DNA from: Liolophura sinensis
Taxonomy: Eukaryota > Mollusca > Polyplacophora > Chitonida > Chitonidae
Length of the DNA stretch: 60,000 nt
Assembly (NCBI RefSeq): GCF_032854445.1
Contig: NC_088301.1
Span: 10,290,281-10,350,280 of the forward strand
Direction of reading: 5' to 3'
The notes below the pieces were generated by a model, which had not been told where the DNA came from, did no database searches, and saw only the letters and a program-made list of their open reading frames with translations. The position numbers were made by a program, and so were the translations under genes. Shown here piece after piece: positions 10,107 to 22,620 of this stretch (positions are counted from its first letter, which is position 1; every line of letters begins with the position of its first letter).

Positions 10107-13100
10107 GGTGTCATTATACTGTGACTGGTTGGGGTGTCAGTAGACTGTGATTGAGTGGGGTGTCATTATACTGTAACTGGTTGGGGTGTCAGTAGACTGT
10201 GATTGAGTGGGGTGTCAGTATACTGTGCCTGGGTGGGGTGTCAGTATACTGTTACTGGGTGGGGTGTCAGTATACTGTTACTGGGTGGGCTGTCAGTATT
10301 CTGTGACTGGTTGGGGTGTCACCGTAACTGGGTGGAGTGTCAAAATGATGTGACCGGGTGGAGTGCCGGTGTACTTTTCTTGGGTGTGGTATCAGTATAT
10401 TGTGAATAGGTGGGGTATCAGTATACTCTGATTGGATGGGGTGTCCTAATACAGTGACTGGATGAGTATATTCTGACTGTGAGGTGTCAATATACTGTGA
10501 TCGTGTGGGGCAGGGTAGGGTTTGGTGTCAGAATATTGTGCCTGTGTAGGGTGTCAGTATACTGTGACTAAGTGGGGTGTCAGTATAATGTGACTGGGTG
10601 GTGTGACAGTTTAATGTGACTGGGTGATGTGTCAGTATAATGTGACTGGGTGATGTGTCAGTATAATGTGACTGGGTGGTGTGTCCGTATAATGTGACTG
10701 GGTGATGTGTCAGTATAATGTGACTGGGTGGTGTGTCAGTATAATGTGACTGGGTGGGGTGTCAGTATAATGTGACTGGGTGGGGTGTCAGTATAATTTG
10801 ACTGGGTGGGGTGTCAGTATAATGTGACTGGGTGATGTGTCAGTTTAATGTGACTGGGTGGGGTGTCAGTATACTGTGACTAATTGGGGTGTCAGTATAA
10901 TGTGACTGGGTGGTGTGACAGTATAATGTGACTGGGTGGGGTGTCAGTATACTGTGAATGAGTAGGGTGTCAGTATACTGTTCCTGGTGGGGTATCAATA
11001 TTCTCTGATTGGATGGGTGTCAGAATACTATGACTGGATGAGGCGTCACCGTAACTGGGTGGAATGTCAAAATGATGTGACCGGGTGGAGTGCCGGTGTA
11101 CTTTTCCTGGGTGTGGTATCAGTATATTGTGAATGGGTGGGGTATCAGTATACTCTGATTGGATGGGGTGTCCTAATACAGTGACTGGATGAGTATATTC
11201 TGACTATGTGAGGTGTCAATATACTGTGATCGTGTGAGGTGTCAGTATACTGTAACTGGGTGGGGTGTCACTGTACTGTAACTGGGTGGAGTGTCAAAAT
11301 GCTGTGTCCGGGTGGAGTGCTAGTTTACTGTTCCTGGGTGTGGAATCAGCATACTGTGACTGAGTAGAGTGCCAGTGTACTGTTCCTGGCTGCTTTATCA
11401 ATCAACTGTGACTGGATGGGGTGTCAAAATGTTGTGACTGGGTGGAGTGCCAGTGTACTGTTCCTGGCTGCTTTATCAATCAAATGTGACTGGATGGGGT
11501 GTCAAAATGTTGTGACTGGGTGGAGTGCCAGTTTACTGTTTCTGGGTGGGGTATTAGCATACTATGACTGGGTAGTGTGCCAGTGTACTGTTCCTGGCTG
11601 CTTTATCAATCAACTGTGACTGGATGGGGTGTCAAAATGCTGTAACTGGGTGGAGTGCCAGTGTACTGTTTCTGGGTGGGGTATTAGCATACTATGACTG
11701 GGTAGTGTGCCAGTGTACTGTTGCTGGCTTCTTTATCAATCAACTGTGACTGGATGGGGTGTCAGTATACTCTTCCTGGGTGGGGTGTCGGTATACTGCA
11801 GATAGGTGGGGTGTCAATACACTGTGGTTGAGTGTGATGTCAGTGTACTGTGACTGGGTGGGGTATCCATATAATGTAACTGAGTGGGGAGTCAGTATAC
11901 TGTTCATGGGTGGGGTGTCAGTATACTGTGGGTGAGTGGGATGTCCATGTACTGTGACTGGGTAGGGTGTCAGTATACTGTTCCTGGGTGGGGTATCCAT
12001 ATAATGTAACTGAGTGGGGAGTCAGTGTACTGTGATGGGGTAGAGTGTCAGTATACTGTGACTGACTGGGGTGTCAGTATACTGTGACTGGGTGGGGTGT
12101 CAAAATGCTGTGACTGAGTGGGGTGTCAGTATACTGTGACTGGGTGAGCTCTGGATGACTACACTTTGCTCTTTTATATTTGTTACATAGCCCACAGTCG
12201 TGTATCATTGTTCCCACTTTGGTAGGAAGCATCATAAAATTTTAGAAAAGAGTTTATTACTAACTTTCCCAGCCTGTTCAATTACTCCTTTTCTATGCTT
12301 AGGGTCCTAGAGCACCTGACTGTTAAAATCTCGAACTCTCGATCACCCAGAGAAGTGTAGTCATCCAGGGCTTGACTGGGTGGGGTGTTAGTACACTGTG
12401 ACTGAGTGTGGTGTTAGCATACTGTGACTGGGGGCCAGGGTGTCAATATACCATAGGTGGGCTGTCCGCATACTGTGACTGAGTGGGGTATCAGTATACT
12501 GTGACTGGGTGGGGTGTTAGTACACTATGACTAAGCGTGGTGTTAGCATACTGTGACTGGGGGCCAGGGTGTCAATATACCATAGGTGGGCCGCCCGCAT
12601 ACTGTGACTGAGTGGGGTATCAGTATAATGTGACTGGGTGAGGTGTCAGTATAATGTAGCTGGACGATGTGTCAGTATACTGTGACTGAGTGGGGTATCA
12701 GTATACTGTGACTGAGTGGGGTATCAGTATACTGTGACTGGGTGGGGTGTCAGTATACTGTGACTGGGTGGGGTGTCAGTATACTGTGACTGGGTGAGGT
12801 GTCAGTATACTGTGACTTGGTGGGGTGTCAGTACACTGTGACTGAGTGGGCTGTCAGCGTAATGTAACTGGGTGGGCTGTCAGTGTATGATGACTGGGTA
12901 GGGTGTCAGTATACTGTGACTGGGTGGGGTATCCATATAATGTATCTGAATGGGGAGTCAGTATACTGTGACTGGATGATGTGTCAGTAAACTGTGACTG
13001 AGTGGGGTATCAGTGTACTGTGACTGGGTGAGGTGTCAGTATACTGTGACTGGGTGAGGTGTCAGTATACTGTGACTGGGTGAGGTGTCAGTATACTGTG

Positions 13101-13160
13101 ACTGGGTGGGGTATCAGTATACTGTGACTGGGTGGGCTGTCAGTATACTGGGCGTGGTGT
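10107..13160. repeat. 26-bp minisatellite array, about 3 kb
   Basis: Tandem units of the type GTCAGTATAATGTGACTGGG plus TGGGGT, period 26 bp, with CT/AT variants at the ATAATG position and a few longer variant units near 11280-11760. The array is interrupted at 12147-12372 by an insertion. Short open frames on either strand (Val-Ser-Val-Tyr-Cys repeats) are by-products of the repeat. The right edge runs into GGCGTGGTGTCTTTAAGAATGGCATG, which resembles the sequence following the same motif inside SINE family B. Confidence 0.95.
12147..12372. mobile_element. MITE-like insertion inside the 26-bp array
   Basis: A 226-bp non-repeat segment has terminal inverted repeats: CTGGATGACTACACTT at 12151-12166 and its exact reverse complement at 12353-12368. 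The match extends to about 20 bp with one mismatch (AGCT versus AGCC outside). There is no open frame and the direct target duplication is at most 3 bp, so the class is undecided. Confidence 0.7.
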
Positions 13161-14544
13161 CTTTAAGAATGGCATGCCCTGTAAACAGAGTGTTGGGTGG
13201 GATTTCGCGGCCCATCACCCTGCCTAAATATGATGAAAAAAAAATTCCAAACATGGCAGAAATTGATTTGAGTTTAAACGGCTGAATTGAATTGTTGAAA
13301 GATGGTTTACCAATGCTGGCACATTACATATTGGGCATTTATGACCGAAGCTGGTCTTTACGGTGGGAACATCCAGCTTAACGTTTGGCTACACCTCTCC
13401 ATCCACCTGCATATAAAACGGAAGAGGTTCAATACTACAGGGTTATCTGCAGATAAGAGTATCATTTGGTCTCCTTTTTTTATCAACATTCATACTGAAT
13501 AGCCCTGTAATTACTTTACCAGATAACCCGGCCCTGTACATTTCACACTGAATTGTGCGGTCACTAATACTGTATTACCATGACGGCTATTGTTATCAAG
13601 TCAAAGACAGCAAATCACAGCTCGGCTCACAGTGTACTGTTTTACAACATAAACCCATGACCACTCCAGCACTTTAAAATGCACTGATTTTCCCCACTGT
13701 AACCCACTACTCCCCCTTATTAGATCTCTCAAGGTAAACCATCCAGTAATATTTTACTCTGGGTATGGGTCTTCCTTATCTTCAGGGATTTCATTGGCTC
13801 TCTGATAACTGGGTCACCAATCTGCTTTTATAATGGATAATGAGGCTTTGTTTATCACTGCTATAACTAACTGAAGGGCGGGGTGAGGTACTGTCGCTCG
13901 ACTGATATTATGAGAGTGGTGAATAACTAAATGTTCACCTTAAATGGCTTGAAACGTCATACATTTCTTGAAACTGAATTATTAGATGGGGGGCCTTTAC
14001 TTTCCTTCTGTGATGTTTAGCCCAGGATTCGTGTCTGAACAGCTAAGCTAACCACTCAGCTTAGCTAACCACTCAATTTACTTGGCTTTAAATCTGCAGT
14101 TCTCCATCCACCTGCATATCAACAAGAAAGATTTCAAACTACAAGGCTATCTACTTCTAGGTATATTAGTCCAAGCTTTAACTGAGAACAGAGGTACCTG
14201 TACATTTCGTGTTGTCACTAATACTGTATAACGAGGACTGACTGAGAACGCGATGGCAATCACAATGTAATAACATGGGCCAATAGCCAATAGCAAAACA
14301 CAGCTCTGCTGGTACTATCAGTGGTAGTGCATTGTTTGACAACTTAACCCTGCGACCACTGTGGCAGTCTCAAAACACGGAAAAAAAAGAAAACATCTAA
14401 GTCGGTGGGTAACAGAGCAATCCCTGACTTCAATTTGGAACATATTTTATTCATTTACCTGATAAATCATTTTATCATCGTCTGTTAAAACAATCTAAAA
14501 ACCATAACCCAAAGCAGACAAGACTGTGCATTCAAAAAAAAAAC
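13161..14544. other. No gene seen
   Basis: Spacer between two large arrays. A paired similarity, CCATCCACCTGCATAT followed by ACTACA and GGTTATCTGCAG-like sequence, occurs near 13397-13500 and 14104-14200. This indicates an old duplication of about 700 bp spacing, with AATACTGTATTAC/AATACTGTATAAC further along. Confidence 0.5.
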
Positions 14545-17500
14545 GGAAATCCATGTAGCAGTGCAATGCCCTATGGTAGTGTTAAACATGAACCCACTGG
14601 GGTATTATGGAGTGACAGTAAATCCATGTAGCAGTGTACTGTGCTATGTTAGTGTTAAACATGAACCCACTGGGGTATTATGGAGTGACAGTAAATCCTT
14701 GTAGCAGTGTACTGTGCTATGTTAGTGTTAAACATTAACCCACTGGTGTATTATGGAGTGACAGTAAATCCATGTACAGGTGTACTGTGTTATGTTAGTG
14801 TTAAACATGAACCCACTGGGGTATTATGGAGTGACAGTAAATCCATGTAGAGGTGTACTGTGTTATGTTAGTGTTAAACACAAACCTACTGGTTATTATG
14901 GAGTGACAGTAAATCCTTGTAGCAGTGTACTGTGCTGTGTTAGTGTTAAACATGAACCCACTGGGGTATTATGGAGTGACAGTAAATCCATGTAGCAGTG
15001 TACTGTGTTATGTTAGTGTTAAACATGAACCCACTGGGGTATTATGGAGTGACAGTAAATCCATGTAGAGGTGTACTGTGTTATGTTAGTGTTAAACATG
15101 AACCCACTGGGGTATTATGGAGTGACAGTAAATCCATGTAGCAGTGTACTGTACTATGTTAGTGTTAAACACAAACCCACTGGTTTATTATGGAGTGACA
15201 GTAAATCCATGTAGAGGTGTACTGTGCTATGTTAGTGTTAAACATTAACCCACTGGTGTATTATGGAGTGACAGTAAATCCATGTAGAGGTGTACTGTGT
15301 TATGTTAGTGTTAAACACAAACCTACTGGTTATTATGGAGTGACAGTAAATCCTTGTAGCAGTGTACTGTGCTGTGTTAGTGTTAAACATGAACCCACTG
15401 GGGTATTATGGAGTGACAGTAAATCCATGTAGAGGTGTACTGTGCTATGTTAGTGTTAAACATGAACCCACTGGGGTATTATGGAGTGACAGTAAATCCT
15501 TGTAGCAGTGTACTGTGCTATGTTAGTGTTAAACATTAACCCACTGGTGTATTATGGAGTGACAGTAAATCCATGTAGAGGTGTACTGTGTTATGTTAGT
15601 GTTAAACACGAACCCACTGGGGTATTATGGAGTGACAGTAAATCCATGTAGAGGTGTACTGTGTTATGTTAGTGTTAAACATGAACCCACTGGGGTATTA
15701 TGGAGTGACAGTAAATCCATGTAGCAGTGTACTGTGCTATGTTAGTGTTAAACATTAACCCACTGGTGTATTATGGAGTGACAGTAAATCCATGTAGAGG
15801 TGTACTGTGTTATGTTAGTGTTAAACACGAACCCACTGGGGTATTATGGAGTGACAGTAAATCCATGTAGCAGTGTACTGTGCTATGTTAGTGTTAAACA
15901 TGAACCCACTGGGGTATTATGGAGTGACAGTAAATCCATGTAGCAGTGTACTGTGCTATGTTAGTGTTAAACATGAACCCACTGGGGTATTATGGAGTGA
16001 CAGTAAATCCATGTAGCAGTGTACTGTGCTATGTTAGTGTTAAACATGAACCCACTGGGGTATTATGGAGTGACAGTAAATCCTTGTAGAGGTGTACTGT
16101 GCTATGTTAGTGTTAAACATGAACCCACTGGGGTATTATGGAGTGACAGTAAATCCATGTAGAGGTGTACTGTGTTATGTTAGTGTTAAACATGAACCCA
16201 CTGGGGTATTATGGAGTGACAGTAAATCCTTGTAGCAGTGTACTGTGCTATGTTAGTGTTAAACATGAACCCACTGGGGTATTATGGAGTGACAGTAAAT
16301 CCATGTAGCAGTGTACTGTGCTATGTTAGTGTTAAACATTAACCCACTGGGATTTATGGAGTGACAGTAAATCCATGTAGAGGTGTACTGTGCTATGTTA
16401 GTGTTAAACATGAACCCACTGGGGTATTATGGAGTGACAGTAAATCCTTGTAGCAGTGTACTGTGCTGTGTTATGTTAAACATGAACCCACTGGTGTATT
16501 ATGGAGTGACAGTAAATCCATGTAGCAGTGTACTGTGTTATGTAAGTGTTAAACATGAACCCACTGGGGTATTATGGAGTGACAGTAAATCCATGTAGAG
16601 GTGTACTGTGCTATGTTAGTGTTAAACATGAACCCACTGGGGTATTATGGAGTGACAGTAAATCCATGTAGAGGTGTACTGTGCTATGTTAGTGTTAAAC
16701 ATGAACCCACTGGGTATTTTGGAGTGACAGTAAATCCATGTAGCAGTGTACTGTGCTATGTTAGTGTTAAACACGAACCCACTGGGGTATTATGGAGTGA
16801 CAGTCAGTTCATGTTGTGGTGTACTGTGCTATGTTAGTGTTAAACATGAACCCACTGGGTATTTTGGAGTGACAGTAAATCCATGTAGAGGTGTACTGTG
16901 CTATGTTAGTGTTAAACATGAACCCACTGGGTATTTTGGAGTGACAGTAAATCCATGTAGAGGTGTACTGTGCTATGTTAGTGTTAAACATGAACCCACT
17001 GGGGTATTATGGAGTGACAGTAAATCCATGTAGCAGTGTACTGTGCTGTGTTAGTGTTAAACATGAACCCACTGGGGTATTATGGAGTGACAGTAAATCC
17101 ATGTAGCAGTGTACTGTGCTGTGTTAGTGTTAAACATGAACCCACTGGGGTATTATGGAGTGACAGTAAATCCATGTAGCAGTGTACTGTGCTGTGTTAG
17201 TGTTAAACACAAACCTACTGGTTATTATGGAGTGACAGTAAATCCATGTAGAGGTGTACTGTGTTATGTTAGTGTTAAACATGAACCCACTGGGGTATTA
17301 TGGAGTGACAGTAAATCCATGTAGAGGTGTACTGTGTTATGTTAGTGTTAAACATGAACCCACTGGTGTATTATGGAGTGACAGTAAATCCATGTAGCAG
17401 TGTACTGTGCTGTGTTAGTGTTAAACATGAACCCACTGGGGTATTATGGAGTGACAGTAAATCCATGTAGAGGTGTACTGTGCTATGTTAGTGTTAAACA

Positions 17501-20500
17501 TGAACCCACTGGGGTATTATGGAGTGACAGTAAATCCTTGTAGCAGTGTACTGTGCTGTGTTATGTTAAACATGAACCCACTGGTGTATTATGGAGTGAC
17601 AGTAAATCCATGTAGCAGTGTACTGTGTTATGTAAGTGTTAAACATGAACCCACTGGTGTATTATGGAGTGACAGTAAATCCATGTAGCAGTGTACTGTG
17701 TTATGTAAGTGTTAAACATGAACCCACTGGGGTATTATGGAGTGACAGTAAATCCATGTAGAGGTGTACTGTGCTATGTTAGTGTTAAACATGAACCCAC
17801 TGGGGTATTATGGAGTGACAGTAAATCCATGTAGAGGTGTACTGTGCTATGTTAGTGTTAAACATGAACCCACTGGGGTATTATGGAGTGACAGTCAGTT
17901 CATGTTGTGGTGTACTGTGCTATGTTAGTGTTAAACATGAACCCACTGGGTATTTTGGAGTGACAGTAAATCCATGTAGAGGTGTACTGTGCTATGTTAG
18001 TGTTAAACATGAACCCACTGGGATTTATGGAGTGACAGTAAATCCATGTAGAGGTGTACTGTGCTATGTTAGTGTTAAACATGAACCCACTGGGGTATTA
18101 TGGAGTGACAGTAAATCCTTGTAGCAGTGTACTGTGCTATGTTAATGTTAAACACGAACCCACTGGGATTTATGGAGTGACAGTAAATCCATGTAGAGGT
18201 GTACTGTGCTATGTTAGTGTTAAACATGAACCCACTGGGTATTTTGGAGTGACAGTAAATCCATGTAGAGGTGTACTGTGTTATGTTAGTGTTAAACATG
18301 AACCCACTGGGGTATTATGGAGTGACAGTAAATCCATGTAGCAGTGTACTGTGCTATGTTAGTGTTAAACATGAACCCACTGGGTATTTTGGAGTGACAG
18401 TAAATCCATGTAGCAGTGTACTGTGCTATGTTAGTGTTAAACACGAACCCACTGGGGTATTATGGAGTGACAGTCAGTTCATGTTGTGGTGTACTGTGCT
18501 ATGTTAGTGTTAAACATGAACCCACTGGGTATTTTGGAGTGACAGTAAATCCATGTAGAGGTGTACTGTGCTATGTTAGTGTTAAACATGAACCCACTGG
18601 GTATTTTGGAGTGACAGTAAATCCATGTAGAGGTGTACTGTGCTGTGTTAGTGTTAAACATGAACCCACTGGGGTATTATGGAGTGACAGTAAATCCATG
18701 TAGAGGTGTACTGTGCTGTGTTAGTGTTAAACATGAACCCACTGGGTATTTTGGAGTGACAGTAAATCCATGTAGAGGTGTACTGTGCTATGTTAGTGTT
18801 AAACATGAACCCACTGGGTATTTTGGAGTGACAGTAAATCCATGTAGAGGTGTACTGTGCTGTGTTAGTGTTAAACATGAACCCACTGGGGTATTATGGA
18901 GTGACAGTAAATCCATGTAGCAGTGTACTGTGCTATGTTAGTGCTATACATGAACCCACTGGGGTATTATGGAGTGACAGTAAATCCATGTAGCAGTGTA
19001 CTGTGCTATGTTAGTGTTAAACATGAACCCACTGGGATTTATGGAGTGACAGTAAATCCATGTAGAGGTGTACTGTGTTATGTTAGTGTTAAACACAAAC
19101 CCACTGGTTTATTATGGAGTGACAGTAAATCCATGTAGAGGTGTACTGTGCTATGTTAGTGTTAAACATTAACCCACTGGTGTATTATGGAATGACAGTA
19201 AATCCATGTAGAGGTGTACTGTGCTATGTTAATGTTGAACACGAACCCACTGGGATTTATGGAGTGACAGTAAATCCATGTAGAGGTGTACTGTGCTATG
19301 TTAGTGTTAAACATGAACCCACTGGGGTATTATGGAGTGACAGTAAATCCTTGTAGCAGTGTACTGTGCTATGTTAGTGTTAAACATTAACCCACTGGTG
19401 TATTATGGAGTGACAGTAAATCCATGTAGAGGTGTACTGTGTTATGTTAGTGTTAAACACGAACCCACTGGGGTATTATGGAGTGACAGTAAATCCATGT
19501 AGCAGTGTACTGTACTATGTTAGTGTTAAACACAAACCCACTGGTTTATTATGGAGTGACAGTAAATCCATGTAGAGGTGTACTGTGCTATGTTAGTGTT
19601 AAACATGAACCCACTGGGGTATTATGGAGTGACAGTAAATCCTTGTAGCAGTGTACTGTGCTATGTTAGTGTTAAACACGAACCCACTGGGGTATTATGG
19701 AGTGACAGTCAGTTCATGTAGAGGTGTACTGTGCTATGTTAGTGTTAAACATGAACCCACTGGTGTATTATGGAGTGACAGTCAGTTCATGTAGAGGTGT
19801 ACTGTGTTATGTTAGTGTTAAACACGAACCCACTGGGTATTTTGGAGTGACAGTAAATCCATGTAGAGGTGTACTGTGTTATGTTAGTGTTAAACACGAA
19901 CCCACTGGGGTATTATGGAGTGACAGTAAATCCTTGTAGCAGTGTACTGTGCTATGTTAGTGTTAAACATGAACCCACTGGGTATTATGGAGTGACAGTA
20001 AATCCATGTAGCAGTGTACTGTGCTGTGTTAGTGTTAAACACAAACCTACTGGTTATTATGGAGTGACAGTAAATCCATGTAGAGGTGTACTGTGCTATG
20101 TTAATGTTAAACACGAACCCACTGGGATTTATGGAGTGACAGTAAATCCATGTAGAGGTGTACTGTGCTATGTTAGTGTTAAACATGAACCCACTGGGGT
20201 ATTATGGAGTGACAGTAAATCCTTGTAGCAGTGTACTGTGCTATGTTAGTGTTAAACATTAACCTACTGGTGTATTATGGAGTGACAGTAAATCCATGTA
20301 GAGGTGTACTGTGCTATGTTAGTGTTAAACATGAACCCACTGGGTATTATGGAGTGACAGTAAATCCATGTAGAGGTGTACTGTGTTATGTTAGTGTTAA
20401 ACACGAACCCACTGGGGTATTATGGAGTGACAGTAAATCCTTGTAGCAGTGTACTGTGCTGTGTTAGTGTTAAACATGAACCCACTGGGATATTATGGAG

Positions 20501-21062
20501 TGACAGTAAATCCTTGTAGCAGTGTACTGTGCTATGTTAGTGTTATACATGAACCCACTGGTGTATTATGGAGTGACAGTCAGTTCATGTAGAGGTGTAC
20601 TGTGTTATGTTAGTGTTAAACACGAACCCACTGGGCATTTTGGAGTGACAGTAAATCCATGTAGAGGTGTACTGTGTTATGTTAGTGTTAAACACGAACC
20701 CACTGGGCATTTTGGAGTGACAGTAAATCCATGTAGAGGTGTACTGTGCTGTGTTAGTGTTAAACATGAACCCACTGGGATATTATGGAGTGACAGTAAA
20801 TCCTTGTAGCAGTGTACTGTGCTATGTTAGTGTTATACATGAACCCACTGGTGTATTATGGAGTGACAGTCAGTTCATGTAGAGGTGTACTGTGCTATGT
20901 TAATGTTAAACACGAACCCACTGGGATTTATGGAGTGACAGTAAATCCATGTAGAGGTGTACTGTGCTATGTTAGTGTTAAACATGAACCCACTGGGGTA
21001 TTATGGAGTGACAGTAAATCCATGTAGCAGTGTACTGTGCTATGCCATTATTAAACATAAAC
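14545..21062. repeat. 73-bp satellite-like tandem array, about 6.5 kb
   Basis: About 89 units of a 73-bp monomer containing GTGTACTGTGCTATGTTAG, TTAAACATGAACCCACTGG and GGAGTGACAGTAAATCC. Variants include GCAGTG/GAGGTG, ATTATGG/ATTTTGG/GATTTATGG and CAGTCAGTTCATG. Since 73 is not a multiple of 3, all three frames cycle through the unit, which creates many overlapping 60-119 codon frames on both strands; none should be treated as a protein gene. Runs of variant units recur in the same order (for example 16746-17033 and 18416-18703), so larger blocks have been duplicated. Confidence 0.97.
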
Positions 21063-21232
21063 CTAAAACGTAAACTTGGGTATCAGCAAATCACTAAAGT
21101 GCTTCGAGCAAATGACTAACCATTCCTTGTGTATGAATGATTTTACCTGTGCAGTAAAGTGCAGTAGGCCTAACAGAGTTTAAGTAGTACCGTGCCAAAC
21201 ATCAGTGATAGTCTTATACTGGCAGAAAGCCG

Positions 21233-21405
21233 GTCTTTAGGTTGGTGTCTTTTATTTGCACAAGACATGTTCGATAATAAAGACAATTGGCCTGGACCTT
21301 CGTTGAGTACGAAAATTAAAATTGTAAGCGTCCAGACGTACTCCAACGACACTAGGCCAGTATTATGAGTATAAGAAAAGAAGTTGGAGTTTTTCGGGCT
21401 AGCAT
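21233..21405 (-). mobile_element. Copy of the foldback repeat found at 22334-22620
   Basis: TTTATTTGCACAAGAC, AATTGGCCTGGACCTTCGTT and AGCGTCCAGAC also occur in direct or reverse-complement form at 22334-22620. This is one diverged copy of that element. Confidence 0.6.
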
Positions 21406-21752
21406 TCAATACAATATAATTAAGACGTACAGCATGGAAAGTAAGACTAAAGCAGCGACGACAGTGTGATAGCTGACAAATGGTCACACGTAACCGGTGA
21501 AGTACGGCCTCTTGAAGCCACTGCTTGGCATGGCACAATCATAGTACGGCTCTCTTCGGCGATTGTGCTGTGACAAGCTGTGATTACGCTCATTACTATC
21601 GTGTAAATAAATACGCCCGCCAAATCATCAAACCAAGTGACAAGTTACGCCATTTATTTCACTTACAGTGTATTGACAGTCGTACACGTTCATCACTTGG
21701 AATTCGAGTACTGAACTTAACGCGTTGAATGTGTCGAAATCTTCAAGCTTAC

Positions 21753-21812
21753 CTTTAGTTTCAACTGTTCTGCCCCCTGTGTACTTGCAGTTACATCCGG
21801 GACGTCTGCCAT
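21753..21812 (-). CDS. First coding exon, possibly SUMO-like
   Basis: An ATG at 21812 in a good context (CAACATGGC) opens exactly 20 codons, MADVPDVTASTQGAEQLKLK, ending in phase 0 at a strong donor AAG|GTAAGC (21752-21747). A CCAAT box on the minus strand lies about 50 bp upstream. Many animal SUMO proteins have a short, poorly conserved, charged N-terminus followed by (E)xIxLKV, so the terminal EQLKLK would fit the start of the SUMO fold with the conserved core in the next exon. I did not find that exon in this window, and other small proteins with MAD-starts are possible. Exon boundary confidence is high; family assignment is low. Confidence 0.5.
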
Positions 21813-21861
21813 GTTGAAATGTTTTACGATAGATTTAATGGAGGGGATTCCCCTAAAGCTA

Positions 21862-21868
21862 ACCAATC
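21862..21868 (-). promoter_or_regulatory. CCAAT box upstream of the 21.8-kb first exon
   Basis: ACCAATC on the plus strand reads GATTGGT on the minus strand, an NF-Y type site (either orientation works), about 50 bp 5' of the start codon at 21812. Confidence 0.4.
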
Positions 21869-22153
21869 AGTTCACGCCTACTGGTCACATGAACTAGGTT
21901 ACTTACGAGAAATTAGGCCTAGGCTTAAAAACCATGCTGTCTTAAAAGTGAGACTTTCCGCAACTTCGCATTTAAGGCGGGATTTCCTAGATGTATTTTT
22001 GGAACTCTCCGAAGATGTTTAAGCGGCCACGCGCCATTCTTTGAAATATGTTGAGATTAACCACATAATATGCCTCTACACCTGATGAACACATACATGT
22101 TTGCCAACACGTGCATGTATGCGCTGAATGACAAGCTTCGTATACACCTACCA

Positions 22154-22154
<1 letters not shown>

Positions 22155-22213
<59 letters not shown>
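22155..22213. repeat. (TA)n microsatellite
   Basis: About 29 uninterrupted TA dinucleotides. Confidence 0.98.
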
Positions 22214-22216
<3 letters not shown>

Positions 22217-22333
22217 ACATTTTTTCTTTCTTTTTTATTAAGTTTTCATCATTGATCGACATCTATACGGGTTGAATTGATGTTCCACTACGCGATGTCT
22301 TCGGAAAAAAATTCAAGTGAATAACCTGACATA

Positions 22334-22620
22334 GCCCCGAAAGACTCTAACTCCTTTTCTCATATTGGCATGGCGCTTACTGTGTTAATTTCATACTCAA
22401 CCAAGGTCCAGGCCAATTCTCTTTGTTATCGAACAAGTCTCGTGCAAATAAACGACTCCAACCAAAAGATCTGCTTTCCGCACCCAACGCACCGCCACCA
22501 TATGCATGTTGGCGTCTTTTTATTTGCACAAGACCGTACGAAATTAACACTGTCAGCGTCCAGACTCCAACGAAGGCTAGGCCAATATGAGAAAAGGAAT
22601 GGGAGTCTTTCGGGGCTAAA
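22334..22620. mobile_element. Foldback/MITE-like element
   Basis: The ends are long inverted repeats: AGCCCCGAAAGACTC at the left matches the reverse complement of GAGTCTTTCGGGGCT at the right. Complementarity continues through CCTTTTCTCATATTGGC, TGTTAATTTC and TTGTGCAAATAAA. A related copy is at 21233-21405. No transposase frame is present, so the element is non-autonomous. Confidence 0.65.

Noticed and set aside
10203-12000. Repeated Trp/Gly/Cys-rich frames in the 26-bp array (VGCQYTVTGW type)
   Set aside because: Translation artefacts of the minisatellite in shifting frames.
14780-21027. Many open frames of 60-119 codons on both strands with repeated motifs such as VLCYVSVKHEPTG
   Set aside because: They are produced by the 73-bp tandem repeat, whose length is not a multiple of 3; no start context, splice sites or codon signal.
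10107-21062. Possible common origin of the 26-bp and 73-bp arrays
   Set aside because: Only short shared words (GTACTGTG, CACTGGGG); not enough to claim relation by eye.
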